Assembly (NCBI RefSeq): GCF_016925615.1
Contig: NZ_CP070499.1
Span: forward strand, 1,612,001-1,676,000
Direction of reading: 5' to 3'
From: Natronosporangium hydrolyticum
GTDB taxonomy: Bacteria > Actinomycetota > Actinomycetes > Mycobacteriales > Micromonosporaceae
Length of the DNA stretch: 64,000 nucleotides
Shown here: positions 20,033-29,811 of the stretch, piece after piece
How the letters are laid out: each line of letters begins with the position of its first letter
How positions within the stretch are numbered: the stretch's first letter is position 1
The notes under the pieces: model-generated
What the model saw: only the letters and a program-made list of their open reading frames with translations
What the model was told of the DNA's origin: nothing
Database searches by the model: none
Program-made: the position numbers and the translations under genes

Positions 20033-21024
20033 CCCCCGCGGATCGTGTCGTGCTTGTGCTGGGTGAAGAGGAACTGTTGGCCAGCCGAGCGGTCGCCGAC
20101 GCTGTGGCGGCAGCCCGGGCCGCCGACCCCTCGGTCGAGGTGCGAGAGCTGGCCGCCAATGCCCTCGGCGCCGGGGAGCTCTCCGAACTTCTCAGCCCAT
20201 CGCTCTTCGGCGGTGCCCGGGTGGTGGTGGTGCGCGGCGGCCAGGACGCGCGTAAGGACCTGACCACCGCGATGCTGGCGTACGCCGGCAATCCCGATCC
20301 AGAAGTCACCCTGGTGGTTACCCACGCGGGCGGGGCCAAGGGCAAGGCTTTCGCGGACGGGCTCAAGAAGGCCGGGGCCGCCGTGGTCGCGGCGGCGAAG
20401 ATCTCCCGGCACCGTGACAAGATCGAATTCGTCAAGGGTGAGATCCGCCGGTTCGGTGGCCGCTGTGCGGACGACGCAGCCGAGTCGCTGCTGGCGGCGG
20501 TCGGCAATGACCTGCGAGAACTCTCCGGAGCGTGTTCGCAGCTGGTCGCCGACACGGACGGCCGGATCGACGCCGACACGGTCGCCCGCTACTACCGGGG
20601 GCGTGCCGAGGTGAGCGGTTTCACCGTCGCGGACGCGGTGATGGTGGGTGACACCGCCGGTGCGCTGGCCGCGCTGCGGTGGGCACTGCAGTTGGGCGTG
20701 CCGGTGGTGCCGATCGCGGATGCGCTGGCCGACGGGGTCCGCACCGTCTCCCGGGTGGCCTCGGCGGGCCGGGGCAACGCGTACCAATTGGCGAGCAAGC
20801 TGGGCATGCCGCCGTGGAAGGTGGAGCGTGGGCAGCGGCAGGCCCGTGGTTGGCCGCCGGAAGGGCTGGTGGCGGCGATGCGGGCGGCGGCGGAGTGCAA
20901 CGCGGCGGTCAAGGGCGGCAGCGAGGATAGTGGCTACGCGCTGGAACGGGCGGTGACGGCGATGACCGCGGCCCGGGCCGGGGCGGTCGATGGAGCGCAA
21001 CGGGTTGCCGGAGGGCGCCGATGA
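20029..21024 (+). CDS. holA: DNA polymerase III subunit delta
   Basis: 331 residues, GTG start overlapping the comEC stop. Clamp-loader delta fold: N-terminal LVLGEEELLASRAV, LSPSLFGGARVVVVRGGQD, the VVTHAGGAKGKAF strand and the C-terminal collar-domain helices (AYQLASKLGMPPWKVERGQ). It opens the beta sliding clamp. The comEA-comEC-holA-rpsT order is common in actinobacteria. It overlaps the next gene by 4 bases. Confidence 0.92.
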   Translation: MTPADRVVLVLGEEELLASRAVADAVAAARAADPSVEVRELAANALGAGELSELLSPSLFGGARVVVVRGGQDARKDLTTAMLAYAGNPDPEVTLVVTHAGGAKGKAFADGLKKAGAAVVAAAKISRHRDKIEFVKGEIRRFGGRCADDAAESLLAAVGNDLRELSGACSQLVADTDGRIDADTVARYYRGRAEVSGFTVADAVMVGDTAGALAALRWALQLGVPVVPIADALADGVRTVSRVASAGRGNAYQLASKLGMPPWKVERGQRQARGWPPEGLVAAMRAAAECNAAVKGGSEDSGYALERAVTAMTAARAGAVDGAQRVAGGRR

Positions 21025-21530
21025 CGGGGGCGCCGACGGCGGTGGCAGGGCGGCCGCTCTACGCCCGCCTGCTGCGGCTGCGGCATATGCGGATCTCCGG
21101 CCTGGCCAGTATCGCCTTGTTTGAGGGTGTGATCGCGGCGGCGGTGCTGCTGGCGCTGGCGGAGGTGACGAGCTGGTGGGCGGTGCCGGTGCTGCCGCTG
21201 GTGGTGGCGGCGATGGTGAAGCTCAATGACGTGCTAAGTGGGCTGCTGCCCGAGGCCGGCAGGGCTGAGCCCGGCGGCGCGGAGGCCGACCGGGTCACCG
21301 CCGACGGCGCGAAGAGCAGCGGAGCAAAGCATCGCCGACCCGCCACCGAGCCGCCTACCAGCCCGGCGCATCTGCCGTTGCGGCCGGCGGCGCGGGCGGT
21401 GCGTCAGGTGAACCGTGGGGTGATCGGCTCGATGGCGCCGGTGGAGTCGATGGCGCCGGTGGCGCCGGTGGCGCCGGTGGATTCGCCGGAGCAGCGGTTC
21501 CGGCAGTCGGCCCGCCGCCGCTATCGGTAG
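21021..21530 (+). CDS. Hypothetical two-span membrane protein
   Basis: 169 residues. Two hydrophobic segments ([20 protein letters not shown] and [18 protein letters not shown]) are followed by a ~100-residue polar, Pro/Ala/Arg-rich tail. The tail contains the repetitive [18 protein letters not shown], encoded by tandem copies of GGCGCCGGTG-like units, a slippage-prone tract. ATGA overlap with holA suggests co-transcription. The C-terminal RQSARRRYR is basic. I do not recognise the family and assign no function. Confidence 0.65.
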   Translation: MTGAPTAVAGRPLYARLLRLRHMRISGLASIALFEGVIAAAVLLALAEVTSWWAVPVLPLVVAAMVKLNDVLSGLLPEAGRAEPGGAEADRVTADGAKSSGAKHRRPATEPPTSPAHLPLRPAARAVRQVNRGVIGSMAPVESMAPVAPVAPVDSPEQRFRQSARRRYR

Positions 21531-21540
21531 CCGACCAGGT

Positions 21541-21810
21541 TCAGCTGTCGCTGGCCCCGTCCAACCGGTGGGCGATCGAGGACTTCCGGTTCGCCGCCTG
21601 GTTACGGTGGATGACGCCCTTGCTGGCGGCCTTGTCCAGCTTGCGGGCCGCGTCCCGCTGCAGCGAGGCGGCGGCCTCCAGGTCACCGGTCTCCAGGGCC
21701 GCGTGGAACTTGCGGACCGCGGTCTTGAGCGACGACTTGACGGACTTGTTCCGCAGTCGGCGCTGCTCGTTCTGCCGGTTCCGCTTGATCTGCGACTTGA
21801 TGTTCGCCAC
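21541..21810 (-). CDS. rpsT: 30S ribosomal protein S20
   Basis: 89 residues from GTG 21810 ([17 protein letters not shown] follows the initiator), with AGGACGAGG upstream. bS20 is an all-helical primary 16S rRNA-binding protein. [20 protein letters not shown] and [17 protein letters not shown] are conserved. It is convergent with the holA operon and divergent from lepA, as in other actinobacteria. Confidence 0.97.
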   Translation of the reverse strand: MANIKSQIKRNRQNEQRRLRNKSVKSSLKTAVRKFHAALETGDLEAAASLQRDAARKLDKAASKGVIHRNQAANRKSSIAHRLDGASDS

Positions 21811-22027
21811 TGACAGCCTCGTCCTACTCGCTAGGGTGGGTGGTATCGCGCGCTCGCGGGCACGCAATCCCCGACAATACCAGTTTCTGAGGAAACCGTC
21901 GCTCCGGTGGTCAGCGTGCCCGCACGGAAGCGGGTGCCGCAGTGGCGACCGGCGCACCGCCGGCATGGGACCATGGAGACTCCTACCCACAACCCGTCGC
22001 CGACGACCCGTCGCCCCGACCGAACGG

Positions 22028-23890
22028 ATGACCGTGCCACCGACGCCCGAACCTGTCAACCGCACCCCCGGTGCCACCGACCCATCCCGGATTCGCAACT
22101 TCTGCATCATCGCGCACATCGACCATGGCAAGTCGACGCTGGCGGATCGGATGCTGCAGCTGACCGGGGTGGTCGACCAGCGACGGATGCGGGATCAGTA
22201 CCTGGACCGCATGGATATCGAGCGGGAACGCGGCATCACGATCAAGAGTCAGGCGGTCCGGATGCCGTGGCGGGACGAGTTCGTCCTGAACATGATCGAC
22301 ACCCCCGGCCACGTCGATTTCAGCTACGAGGTCTCGCGTTCGTTGGAGGCCTGTGAAGGAGCGTTGCTGCTGGTCGACGCTGCGCAGGGGGTGGAGGCGC
22401 AGACGCTGGCCAACCTGTATATGGCGATGGAGCACGACCTCGCCATTATTCCGGTGCTCAACAAGATCGACCTGCCCGCGGCCCAACCCGAGAAGTACGC
22501 CGAGGAGCTGGCCCATCTGATCGGCGGCGACCCGGCCGACTGCCTGCGGGTCTCGGGTAAGACCGGCGATGGTGTAACGGAGTTGCTCGATCGGATCGTC
22601 GAGCAGGTCCCGGCGCCGGTCGGTGACCCGGACGCACCCGCCCGCGCAATGATCTTCGATTCGGTCTACGACGTCTACCGGGGAGTTGTCACTTTCGTTC
22701 GGATGGTGGACGGCCGGATCGAGCCGCGGGAGCGGATTCGGATGATGTCCACCGCGGCCACCCATGAGCTGTTGGAGATGGGCGTGATCTCCCCGGAGCC
22801 GACCCCCTCGGGCGGCCTCGGGGTGGGCGAGGTCGGTTATCTGATGACCGGGGTGAAGGATGTCCGGCAGTCCCGGGTCGGCGACACCGTCACCATCAGC
22901 TCCAGGCCCGCCAGCGAGCCGCTCGGCGGTTATCAGGATCCCCAACCGATGGTCTACTCCGGCCTCTATCCGCTCGACGGATCCGACTATCCGGTGCTGC
23001 GTGACGCATTGGACCGGCTGAAGCTGAACGACGCCGCGCTCGCCTTCGAACCGGAGACCAGCACCGCGCTCGGGTTTGGATTCCGCTGTGGCTTCCTGGG
23101 CCTGCTCCACCTGGAGATCGTCCGGGAACGGCTGGAACGGGAGTTCAATCTCGACCTGATCTCGACCGCCCCGAACGTCGTCTACCGGGTCACGATGGAA
23201 GACGGCACCGAGCTGGCGGTAACGAATCCGAGTGAGTTCCCGGCCGGGAAGATCGCCACCGTCTATGAGCCGATGGTCAAGGCGACGGTGTTGACCCCGA
23301 ACGATTACGTCGGTGCGGTGATGGAGCTGTGCCAGGGCCGGCGGGGTCAGCTGCAGGGCATGGACTATCTGTCGCCGGAGCGGGTGGAGCTGCGCTACTC
23401 GCTGCCGCTCGCCGAGATCATCTACGACTTCTTCGATCAGCTCAAGAGTCGGACCAAGGGGTATGCGAGCCTGGATTACGAGGCTACCGACGAGCTACCG
23501 TCCGACCTGGTGAAGGTGGACATCCTGTTGCAGGGTGAGACGGTGGACGCCTTTAGCGCGATCGTCCACAAAGATAAGGCGTACCGGTACGGTCTGTCGA
23601 TCGCCGAGAAGCTGCGTTCGCTGATTCCGCGGCAGCAGTTCGAGGTGCCGATCCAGGCGGCGATCGGGAACCGGGTGATCGCGCGGGAGACGATTCGGGC
23701 GATCCGCAAAGACGTGCTCGCCAAGTGTTACGGCGGTGACGTGACCCGCAAGCGCAAGCTGCTGGAACGGCAGAAAGAGGGCAAGAAGCGGATGAAGATG
23801 GTGGGCCGGGTGGAGGTGCCGCAGGAGGCGTTCATCGCCGCGCTCTCCACCGACAGCAGCGCCCCGACGGCGAAGTCCACCGGCCGCTGA
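22028..23890 (+). CDS. lepA: Elongation factor 4 (LepA), ribosomal back-translocase
   Basis: 620 residues from ATG 22028. Translational GTPase with G1 AHIDHGKST, switch [13 protein letters not shown]3 [12 protein letters not shown] and G4 NKIDLP. Domain II, the EF-G-like domains and the LepA-specific C-terminal domain ([17 protein letters not shown], then [16 protein letters not shown]) are all present. It acts on stalled or mis-translocated ribosomes. The start gives the usual short actinobacterial leader before [14 protein letters not shown]. It is divergent from rpsT with a ~215-base intergenic that must hold both promoters. Confidence 0.97.
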   Translation: MTVPPTPEPVNRTPGATDPSRIRNFCIIAHIDHGKSTLADRMLQLTGVVDQRRMRDQYLDRMDIERERGITIKSQAVRMPWRDEFVLNMIDTPGHVDFSYEVSRSLEACEGALLLVDAAQGVEAQTLANLYMAMEHDLAIIPVLNKIDLPAAQPEKYAEELAHLIGGDPADCLRVSGKTGDGVTELLDRIVEQVPAPVGDPDAPARAMIFDSVYDVYRGVVTFVRMVDGRIEPRERIRMMSTAATHELLEMGVISPEPTPSGGLGVGEVGYLMTGVKDVRQSRVGDTVTISSRPASEPLGGYQDPQPMVYSGLYPLDGSDYPVLRDALDRLKLNDAALAFEPETSTALGFGFRCGFLGLLHLEIVRERLEREFNLDLISTAPNVVYRVTMEDGTELAVTNPSEFPAGKIATVYEPMVKATVLTPNDYVGAVMELCQGRRGQLQGMDYLSPERVELRYSLPLAEIIYDFFDQLKSRTKGYASLDYEATDELPSDLVKVDILLQGETVDAFSAIVHKDKAYRYGLSIAEKLRSLIPRQQFEVPIQAAIGNRVIARETIRAIRKDVLAKCYGGDVTRKRKLLERQKEGKKRMKMVGRVEVPQEAFIAALSTDSSAPTAKSTGR

Positions 23891-23943
23891 GCCCGGGTCC
23901 GAGCGCTGCGGTGCGCCGGGCCACCACCGTCGTGGTCGGCGGG

Positions 23944-23963
23944 CCGGCCGGCCGACCGGCCGG
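23944..23963. terminator. Likely bidirectional terminator after lepA
   Basis: CCGGCCGG-CCGA-CCGGCCGG, an 8-bp perfect stem, lies between the convergent lepA and the 23964-24812 gene and abuts the latter's stop codon. There is no U-tract. Upstream, 23891-23925 can also form a GCCCGG/CCGGGC stem. Confidence 0.5.
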
Positions 23964-24812
23964 TCAGCTCTCCGGCGCGACCTCGGCCCGCACGTGGTCG
24001 ATCGCCGTCTCGGTGGTCGACCAGCCGCGGACATCGGCGGACCACCGCTGATCGGCGAAGTGGACCTCGGTGACGCCATGGCCGGCGGCGTGGGCGACCA
24101 GCCAGTGCGCGTAGCGCCAGCCGGTGGCCGGGTCGTCGGCGCTGATGGACAGTCGGGTGGTCTCTGCCCAAGCCGTCGTGGTCTGGTTACCCCAGTCTTC
24201 GGCGAGCGCGTCGCCGAGCGCGGACGCGGCGGCCTCGCCCCGTTGTCGCGGATCATTCGGGACCGCACAGCTCACCGCCCCGGTGACGTGGCCGAGTAGG
24301 GCGGCGGCGAGCACCTCGGAGTCCTCGGCCCATTGCTGGTACGCCTCCGGGAAGGCAGAGCGCTGCACCCGTTGGGCGGCGTCGGTGACCCGCATGTCCT
24401 GCCAGCCGTCCACCTCCCGCAGCGCGAGGTAGAAACGCTCGGCGGCGTACCGGGGGTCGCTGATCTCGGCCTCGCTGCCCCAGCCCTGGCTTGGTCGCTG
24501 TTGGAACAGGCCGATCGAGTCATGGTCATTGCGCGACCCGAGGTGTGGCAGGTTGCGCAGTTTGGACTCCTGCAGGGCGGTGGCGAGCGCCACCACCACC
24601 GCCCGGTCGGGCATGTCGAGCGTTACCCCTACCGCGGTGATGGTGGCGGCGTTGGCCATCTGGTCGTGGTCGAGCCGGACCTCCTCGTCGGTCGACACCC
24701 GGCAACCGGTCTGCAGATCCGGTAGCTGGATCCGGTCCCGCTGGTGGAAGAGCCACAACCCGGCTACCGCCACCAGCACCAGCACCAGCACCACGACCAC
24801 CACGCGCCGCAT
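23964..24812 (-). CDS. Membrane-anchored conserved hypothetical protein (lysozyme-like fold suspected)
   Basis: 282 residues from ATG 24812 (MRRVVVVVLVLVL...). A single N-terminal span of about 20 residues anchors an extracellular domain. The blocks ALATALQESKLRNLP and DSIGLFQQRPSQGWG are seen in many uncharacterised actinobacterial proteins and resemble the catalytic-Glu and substrate regions of goose-lysozyme/transglycosylase folds. The Glu of ALQES could be catalytic. A GTG at 24848 would place 12 residues before the signal anchor. It is co-directional with and just downstream of the enoyl-CoA hydratase gene (11-base gap). Confidence 0.7.
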   Translation of the reverse strand: MRRVVVVVLVLVLVAVAGLWLFHQRDRIQLPDLQTGCRVSTDEEVRLDHDQMANAATITAVGVTLDMPDRAVVVALATALQESKLRNLPHLGSRNDHDSIGLFQQRPSQGWGSEAEISDPRYAAERFYLALREVDGWQDMRVTDAAQRVQRSAFPEAYQQWAEDSEVLAAALLGHVTGAVSCAVPNDPRQRGEAAASALGDALAEDWGNQTTTAWAETTRLSISADDPATGWRYAHWLVAHAAGHGVTEVHFADQRWSADVRGWSTTETAIDHVRAEVAPES

Positions 24813-24823
24813 AGCTCCATAGC

Positions 24824-25612
24824 TTACTGGCGGGCGGCCACCACCCACTGCGGGTCGCGCTTCTCCCGGAACGCGGCGACTCCCTCCCGGGCATCGGCGG
24901 ACTGAAAGTAGCTGACCGAGGCCGCCGAGAGGTGCGCCAGGTCGGCGCGGATGTCGATACCGGCCCGCTCGCGCAACAGCTGTTTGGTGCCGGCCACCGC
25001 CGCCGGGGCGCCCCGGACCAGGGCGTCGCAGACGTTGGCGACGGTCGAGGCCAGTTCGGTGGTGGGCACCGCCTCAGTGACCAGCCCGACTTGGGCGGCG
25101 TAACGGGCGTCGACCACCTCGCCGGTGAGGTAGAGCCGGGCCGCCGCCCCCGGGGTCAGCCGCGGCAGCACGGTGGCCGAGATCACGGCGGGGATGACAC
25201 CGAGCCGGACCTCGGAGAAGGCGAAGGTGGCAGCGTCGCTACTGATCGCGATGTCGGCCGCGGCGAGTACGCCGATCCCACCGGCCCGGGCCGGTCCGCC
25301 CACCTGGGCGACCAGCGGCTTGGGGCACTCCCACAGTTCGGCGAGCAGGTCGGCCAACATCGCCACCGGCAGTTGCCCGGCGGCGCGGGCGCGTTCGGTC
25401 TCGGCCAGGTCGGCGCCGGAGCAGAAGACCGGCCCGGTGTGGTCGAGCCGGATCACGCGTACCGATGGGTCGGCGACCGCGTCGGCGAGCCCGGCCCGTA
25501 GCTGGGTCATCAGCGGGGTGGAGAGCGCGTTGCGGTTGGCGGGGCTGTCCAGGGTGAGGGTGGCCACGCCACGATCGGTGGCGGTCTGCACCAGCGGGGG
25601 GTTCTCGGTCAT
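24824..25612 (-). CDS. Enoyl-CoA hydratase/isomerase family protein
   Basis: 262 residues from ATG 25612 (MTENPPLVQTATDRGVA); an upstream start at 25660 would cross into the divergent hemW. Crotonase fold: LDSPANRNALSTPLM, oxyanion-hole segment FCSGADLAETER, and AQVGGPARAGGIGVLAAADIAI. The first catalytic Glu position reads Ala/Gly here (GGPARAGG instead of the usual GxxxGGG with Glu following), so dehydratase activity is uncertain. It resembles methylglutaconyl-CoA hydratase-type entries. Divergent from hemW with a 35-base gap. Confidence 0.85.
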   Translation of the reverse strand: MTENPPLVQTATDRGVATLTLDSPANRNALSTPLMTQLRAGLADAVADPSVRVIRLDHTGPVFCSGADLAETERARAAGQLPVAMLADLLAELWECPKPLVAQVGGPARAGGIGVLAAADIAISSDAATFAFSEVRLGVIPAVISATVLPRLTPGAAARLYLTGEVVDARYAAQVGLVTEAVPTTELASTVANVCDALVRGAPAAVAGTKQLLRERAGIDIRADLAHLSAASVSYFQSADAREGVAAFREKRDPQWVVAARQ

Positions 25613-25647
25613 GCCAGCAGCGTAGTCAGCCAGGCAGACTAGATGCT

Positions 25648-26871
25648 GTGCCCGGACCACTACCCGACGGCGAGCCCGTCCCTGCCGATGGCGCCCTGCC
25701 GGACCACGCCCGTGCCGGGGTGGGCCACCTCGGCTTCGGTGTCTACCTGCACGTGCCGTTCTGTGCCAGCCGCTGCGGCTACTGCGACTTCAACACGTAC
25801 ACCCCGGGTGAACTCGGCGCCGCTGGTGGCCGGTCGGAGTACGTCTCGGCGGTGCTGTCGGAGCTGGGGCTGGCAGCTAAGGTGCTGGCGGAGTCGCCGC
25901 CGCCGCGGGTCGACACGGTCTTCGTCGGCGGGGGTACCCCCACGCTGCTGCCGCCGGACGAGCTGGCGCGGATCGTGGCGGCGATCGACGACACGTGGGG
26001 GTTGGCGACCGACGCGGAGGTGACGACCGAGGCGAACCCGGAGTCGGTCGACCCGGCGTCGCTGCGCCGGCTGCGGCGGGCCGGGTTCAACCGGATCTCA
26101 TTGGGGATGCAGTCCACCGCCGCGCATGTCTTGGCGGTTCTAGACCGCCGGCACCGGCCGGGTCGGGCCACCGCCGCGGTGGCTGAGGCGCACGAGGCGG
26201 GGTTCGGCCACGTCAACCTGGACCTGATCTACGGGACACCGGGGGAGCGGCCGGAGGACTTCGCCGACTCGCTGGCGGCGGCGGTCGCGGCTGGGGTCGA
26301 TCATCTTAGCGCGTACTCGCTGATCGTCGAGGCGGGGACTGCGCTGGCGACGCGGGTGCGCCGGGGGGAGCTGCCGGCGCCGGACGATGACGTCGCGGCC
26401 GACCGGTACCTGGCCGCCGAGGCGGCGCTGACTGGGGCGGGGTTCGGGTGGTATGAGGTGTCGAACTGGGCCCGGACACCGGCGGGGCGGTGTCGCCACA
26501 ACCAGCTGTACTGGTCGGGCGGTGACTGGTGGGGGTTGGGGCCGGGCGCCCACAGCCACGTCGGCGGGGTGCGCTGGTGGAACGTCAAGCATCCGGCCCG
26601 CTACTCGGGCCGGTTGGCCGCGGGGGAGTCCCCGGGGCACGGGCGGGAGGTCCTGAGCCTCGCCGAGCGGCAGACCGAGCGGGTGATGCTGGGGTTGCGG
26701 CTCGCCGACGGGGTGCCGTTGGCGGAACTCCCCGCCGCTGGCCGGGCCGAGGCGACTGCGGCGGTGGCGGAGGGTCTGTTGGAGCCGGCCCCTCACCGGG
26801 CTGGTCGGGCGGTGCTGACCCTGCCCGGGCGACTGCTGGCGGACGGGGTTACCCGGCGGCTGCTCGGCTGA
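25648..26871 (+). CDS. hemW: Radical SAM heme chaperone HemW (oxygen-independent coproporphyrinogen oxidase-like)
   Basis: 407 residues, GTG start. The radical SAM [4Fe-4S] motif is CASRCGYCDFNTY (CX3CX2C). GGGTPTLLPPDEL, EANPESVDPASL, RISLGMQS and DLIYGTPGE follow in the usual order, and the C-terminal HemN domain is present. The CX3CX2C motif lacks the fourth Cys of true HemN (CxxxCxxCxC), consistent with the heme-trafficking chaperone HemW rather than an oxidase. Upstream of hrcA-dnaJ, the usual actinobacterial position. Confidence 0.93.
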   Translation: MPGPLPDGEPVPADGALPDHARAGVGHLGFGVYLHVPFCASRCGYCDFNTYTPGELGAAGGRSEYVSAVLSELGLAAKVLAESPPPRVDTVFVGGGTPTLLPPDELARIVAAIDDTWGLATDAEVTTEANPESVDPASLRRLRRAGFNRISLGMQSTAAHVLAVLDRRHRPGRATAAVAEAHEAGFGHVNLDLIYGTPGERPEDFADSLAAAVAAGVDHLSAYSLIVEAGTALATRVRRGELPAPDDDVAADRYLAAEAALTGAGFGWYEVSNWARTPAGRCRHNQLYWSGGDWWGLGPGAHSHVGGVRWWNVKHPARYSGRLAAGESPGHGREVLSLAERQTERVMLGLRLADGVPLAELPAAGRAEATAAVAEGLLEPAPHRAGRAVLTLPGRLLADGVTRRLLG

Positions 26872-26892
26872 CCTCCGGCCAGCCGAGCAGCC
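26858..26892. terminator. Terminator hairpin shared by hemW and the DUF4870 gene
   Basis: A perfect 13-bp stem, GGCTGCTCGGCTG against CAGCCGAGCAGCC, with a 9-base loop. The 5' arm includes the last codons and stop of hemW. It lies between two convergent genes and can act on both strands. Confidence 0.75.
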
Positions 26893-26908
26893 GCCCGGGG
26901 CGGCAGGG

Positions 26909-27328
26909 TTACTTCACCATCTTGATGGCGAGCTGGTAGTTGTACAGGTGGCCGTCGTTCGCCTTGATCCCGGCGATGATCGAGAAGACCACGCTGACCA
27001 CGATCGCGGCGGGCAGCAACAGGGCGCCGATCACCAGGCACAACGTGAGCCAACCGAGCAAGCCGACGATCGACCAGGTGAGCTGGAAGTTCAGCGCCTG
27101 CACCGCGTGCGCGCGGACGGTCGGCGACTCCTTGCCCTTCGCCACCAGGGCGATTAGCGGCGCGACCCAGCCGAACATGCCGCCGAGGATGAGCATCCCG
27201 GCACCGCCGCCGAAGTGGGCGACGAGTGCCCAGGTCTTTTCCTCGCCGTTCGCGTACCCCGGCGGGGGTGCGGCTCCGCCCGGTGGTGGGGGCGGTGGTG
27301 CTGGTGGTGGTTGAGGTGGTGATGTCAT
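26909..27328 (-). CDS. DUF4870 (Tic20-like) membrane protein
   Basis: 139 residues. A Pro-rich N-terminus (PPPPPPGGAAPPPGY) precedes the DUF4870 domain with three to four membrane spans. The recognisable core is WALVAHFGGGAGMLILGGM, then APLIALVAKGKESPTVRAHAVQALNFQLTW. DUF4870 proteins are distant relatives of Tic20; the bacterial function is unknown. It stands alone, convergent with hemW and divergent from hrcA. Confidence 0.88.
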   Translation of the reverse strand: MTSPPQPPPAPPPPPPGGAAPPPGYANGEEKTWALVAHFGGGAGMLILGGMFGWVAPLIALVAKGKESPTVRAHAVQALNFQLTWSIVGLLGWLTLCLVIGALLLPAAIVVSVVFSIIAGIKANDGHLYNYQLAIKMVK

Positions 27329-27428
27329 GCGGCTTACCCTAGATGGTTTGTGCTGCTGGCGGGGCTATGGGGGATCAACCGGACAGCCATGATTTCTCAG
27401 CTCGCCAGCTGGTCCTGCCCCGCGTAAA

Positions 27429-27455
27429 CTGGCACTCGCTACGGTAGAGTGCCAG
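27429..27455 (+). promoter_or_regulatory. CIRCE operator upstream of hrcA
   Basis: CTGGCACTC and GAGTGCCAG form a perfect inverted repeat separated by exactly 9 bases, the spacing and core (GCACTC-N9-GAGTGC) of the CIRCE element bound by HrcA. A -10-like TAAACT (27425-27430) abuts the left arm. The site is 51 bases before the hrcA start, implying autoregulation of hrcA-dnaJ. Confidence 0.9.
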
Positions 27456-27506
27456 TACCGGATACCCCGTGACGGCACCGCCGGGTCGACCGGTCGGAGG
27501 TGGTGC

Positions 27507-28541
27507 ATGGAGCTCGATGAGCGAAAGCAGGATGTGCTGCGCGCCATCGTCGAGGATTTCGTGGCTACCCAGGAGCCGGTCGGCAGCCGGGCGTTGGTGG
27601 AACGGCACCAGCTCAATGTGTCGCCAGCGACGGTCCGCAACGACATGGCGGTCCTGGAAGAGGAGGGCTACATCCGGCAGCCGCACACCAGCGCCGGCCG
27701 GGTCCCCACCGACCGGGGCTATCGCCTCTTCGTGGACCGGCTCGCCCGGGTCAAGCCGCTCTCCGCGGCCGAGCGTCGGGCGATCGAGCGGTTCATGGCC
27801 GGCGCGGTCGATCTCGACGACGTGGTGCACCGGACGGTGCGGCTGTTGGCGCAGCTCACTCGCCAGGTCGCGGTGGTCCAGTACCCGTCGCTGACCCGTT
27901 CGGCAGTGCGGCACCTGGAGCTGGTCCCGATCTCTACCACCCGGCTGCTGCTGGTGGTGATTACCGACACTGGTCGGGTGGAGCAGCGGTTGGTTGAGTT
28001 GCCGGGCCCGACCCCGGGTGACGACGTCACCGAGCTGCGGCAGCTGATCAACGCCAAGCTCGGCGGCGAGCAGCTGACCGAGGCTCCCGCGCTGGTGGCC
28101 GCGCTGGTCGAAGAGGCGGCGCCCGGGCTGCGGCCAGCGATGGCCACCCTCGGCTCGGTGTTGCTGGAGACGTTGGTGGAGCGGCATGACGAGCGGATCG
28201 CCCTGGCCGGCACCGCCAACCTGACCCGGACCGGGCTGTTCGACTTCCAGGGTTCGCTCCGGCCAGTGCTGGAGGCGCTGGAAGAGGAGGTGGTGCTGCT
28301 GAAGCTGATCGGCGAGATCGAGGCTGATGGCGAGTTGGCGCTGCCGCGGGTCCGGATCGGCGACGAGAACGAGTTCGTCGATCTGCGGACCACCTCGGTG
28401 GTGAGCACCGGGTACGGCCCGGGTGACACCATTGTCGGGGGGCTGGGCATCGTCGGCCCCACCCGCATGGACTACCCCGGCACCATCGCCACGGTCCGGG
28501 CCGTGGCACGCTACGTCGGCGAACTGCTGGCGCAGAATTGA
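27507..28541 (+). CDS. hrcA: Heat-inducible transcription repressor HrcA
   Basis: 344 residues, ATG with GGAGG 6 bases upstream. The N-terminal winged helix covers [20 protein letters not shown] and [40 protein letters not shown] follows, and the GAF-like and dimerisation regions occupy the remainder. The C-terminus has [16 protein letters not shown]. It represses heat-shock genes through CIRCE, one copy of which lies directly upstream. It leads the hrcA-dnaJ-rsmE run. Confidence 0.97.
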   Translation: MELDERKQDVLRAIVEDFVATQEPVGSRALVERHQLNVSPATVRNDMAVLEEEGYIRQPHTSAGRVPTDRGYRLFVDRLARVKPLSAAERRAIERFMAGAVDLDDVVHRTVRLLAQLTRQVAVVQYPSLTRSAVRHLELVPISTTRLLLVVITDTGRVEQRLVELPGPTPGDDVTELRQLINAKLGGEQLTEAPALVAALVEEAAPGLRPAMATLGSVLLETLVERHDERIALAGTANLTRTGLFDFQGSLRPVLEALEEEVVLLKLIGEIEADGELALPRVRIGDENEFVDLRTTSVVSTGYGPGDTIVGGLGIVGPTRMDYPGTIATVRAVARYVGELLAQN

Positions 28542-28639
28542 CCTCGCGGCACAATTGACCACGCAGCAGCACCTGACCAGCCCGCAACGACTATGCAGAC
28601 CGACGACCAGACGCACCGATCATGAGGACACACGACGCA

Positions 28640-29794
28640 GTGGCCAAGGACTACTACGAGATTCTCGGCGTCTCGCGGGACGCGTCAACGGATGAGATCA
28701 AGCGCGCCTACCGCCGGCTCGCCCGGAAGTTTCATCCTGACGTCAACCCGGAGCCGTCTGCGCACGAACGGTTCAAGGAGATCAACACCGCCTACGAGGT
28801 GCTCTCCGATGACCAGAAGCGGCAGATAGTCGATCTCGGCGGTGACCCGTACGCGCCGGGCGGTGGCCTGGGCGGTGCCGGGGCCGGCGGCGCGGACGGG
28901 CCAGGCGGGCCGTTCGTCGGTTTCCAGGACATCATGGACGCGTTCTTCGGGGCGTCCGCTGGTGGCGCCGGCGGACGCGGCCCCCGACCGCGTACCCGGC
29001 CCGGCGCCGACGCGGTGTTGCGGGTCGAGCTGGAGCTGGCGGAGACCGCCTTCGGGGTCGAGGCGCCGGTGACCGTGGACACGGCCGTGTTGTGCACCAC
29101 CTGTTCCGGTGCGGGCACCGCCGCTGGGACGCAGCCGGCCACGTGTGAGTCGTGCGGTGGGCACGGTCAGGTCCAGTCGGTGCAGCGCACCTTCCTCGGC
29201 CAGGTCGTCTCGTCCCGACCCTGCGTGGCCTGCCAGGGCACCGGGACGGTGATCCCGAGCCCGTGCGCGAGCTGCGCCGGTGACGGCCGGGTGCGGTCCC
29301 GCCGGTCGTTGACGGTGAAGATCCCGGCCGGGGTTGAGGACGGCATGCGGATCCGCCTCGCGCAGCAGGGCGAGGTCGGCCCGGGCGGTGGGCCACCCGG
29401 GGATCTCTACGTCGAGATCCACGAGAAGCCGCACGACATCTTCTCCCGCAAGGGCGACGATCTGCACTGTCGAGTCACGGTGCCGATGACCGCGGCGGCG
29501 CTGGGCACCCGGCTCACCATCAAGACGCTCGACGGCGAAGAGGAGCTGGAGGTTCGGGCGGGCACCCAGCCGGGGGCCACCCAGCGGTTGCGTGGCCGGG
29601 GTGTGCCCCACCTGCGGGGCACCGGTCGCGGGGACCTCTTCGTCCATCTCGATGTCCGGACACCGAGCAAGCTCGACCCGGAGCAGGAGCGACTGCTGCG
29701 GGAGTTCGCGCGGGCCCGTGGTGAAGAGGTCGCCCAGCTCAGCAAGCAGGGCGGGTTCTTCGCGCGGATGCGTGACGCGTTCAACGGCCACTAG
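28640..29794 (+). CDS. dnaJ: Chaperone protein DnaJ (second DnaJ type, DnaJ2)
   Basis: 384 residues from GTG 28640 ([15 protein letters not shown] after the initiator), the start that matches homologues; an ATG at 28622 would add six residues. J domain with KFHPDVNPE (HPD motif). A Gly/Pro-rich G/F linker follows. The zinc-binding region has four CxxCxGxG-type repeats: [24 protein letters not shown] and CASCAGDG. C-terminal substrate domains complete it. It stimulates DnaK ATPase. Linkage to hrcA identifies it as the HrcA-controlled DnaJ2 common in actinobacteria. Confidence 0.96.
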   Translation: MAKDYYEILGVSRDASTDEIKRAYRRLARKFHPDVNPEPSAHERFKEINTAYEVLSDDQKRQIVDLGGDPYAPGGGLGGAGAGGADGPGGPFVGFQDIMDAFFGASAGGAGGRGPRPRTRPGADAVLRVELELAETAFGVEAPVTVDTAVLCTTCSGAGTAAGTQPATCESCGGHGQVQSVQRTFLGQVVSSRPCVACQGTGTVIPSPCASCAGDGRVRSRRSLTVKIPAGVEDGMRIRLAQQGEVGPGGGPPGDLYVEIHEKPHDIFSRKGDDLHCRVTVPMTAAALGTRLTIKTLDGEEELEVRAGTQPGATQRLRGRGVPHLRGTGRGDLFVHLDVRTPSKLDPEQERLLREFARARGEEVAQLSKQGGFFARMRDAFNGH

Positions 29795-29811
29795 GTCGGG
29801 GCGCGAGCGGG

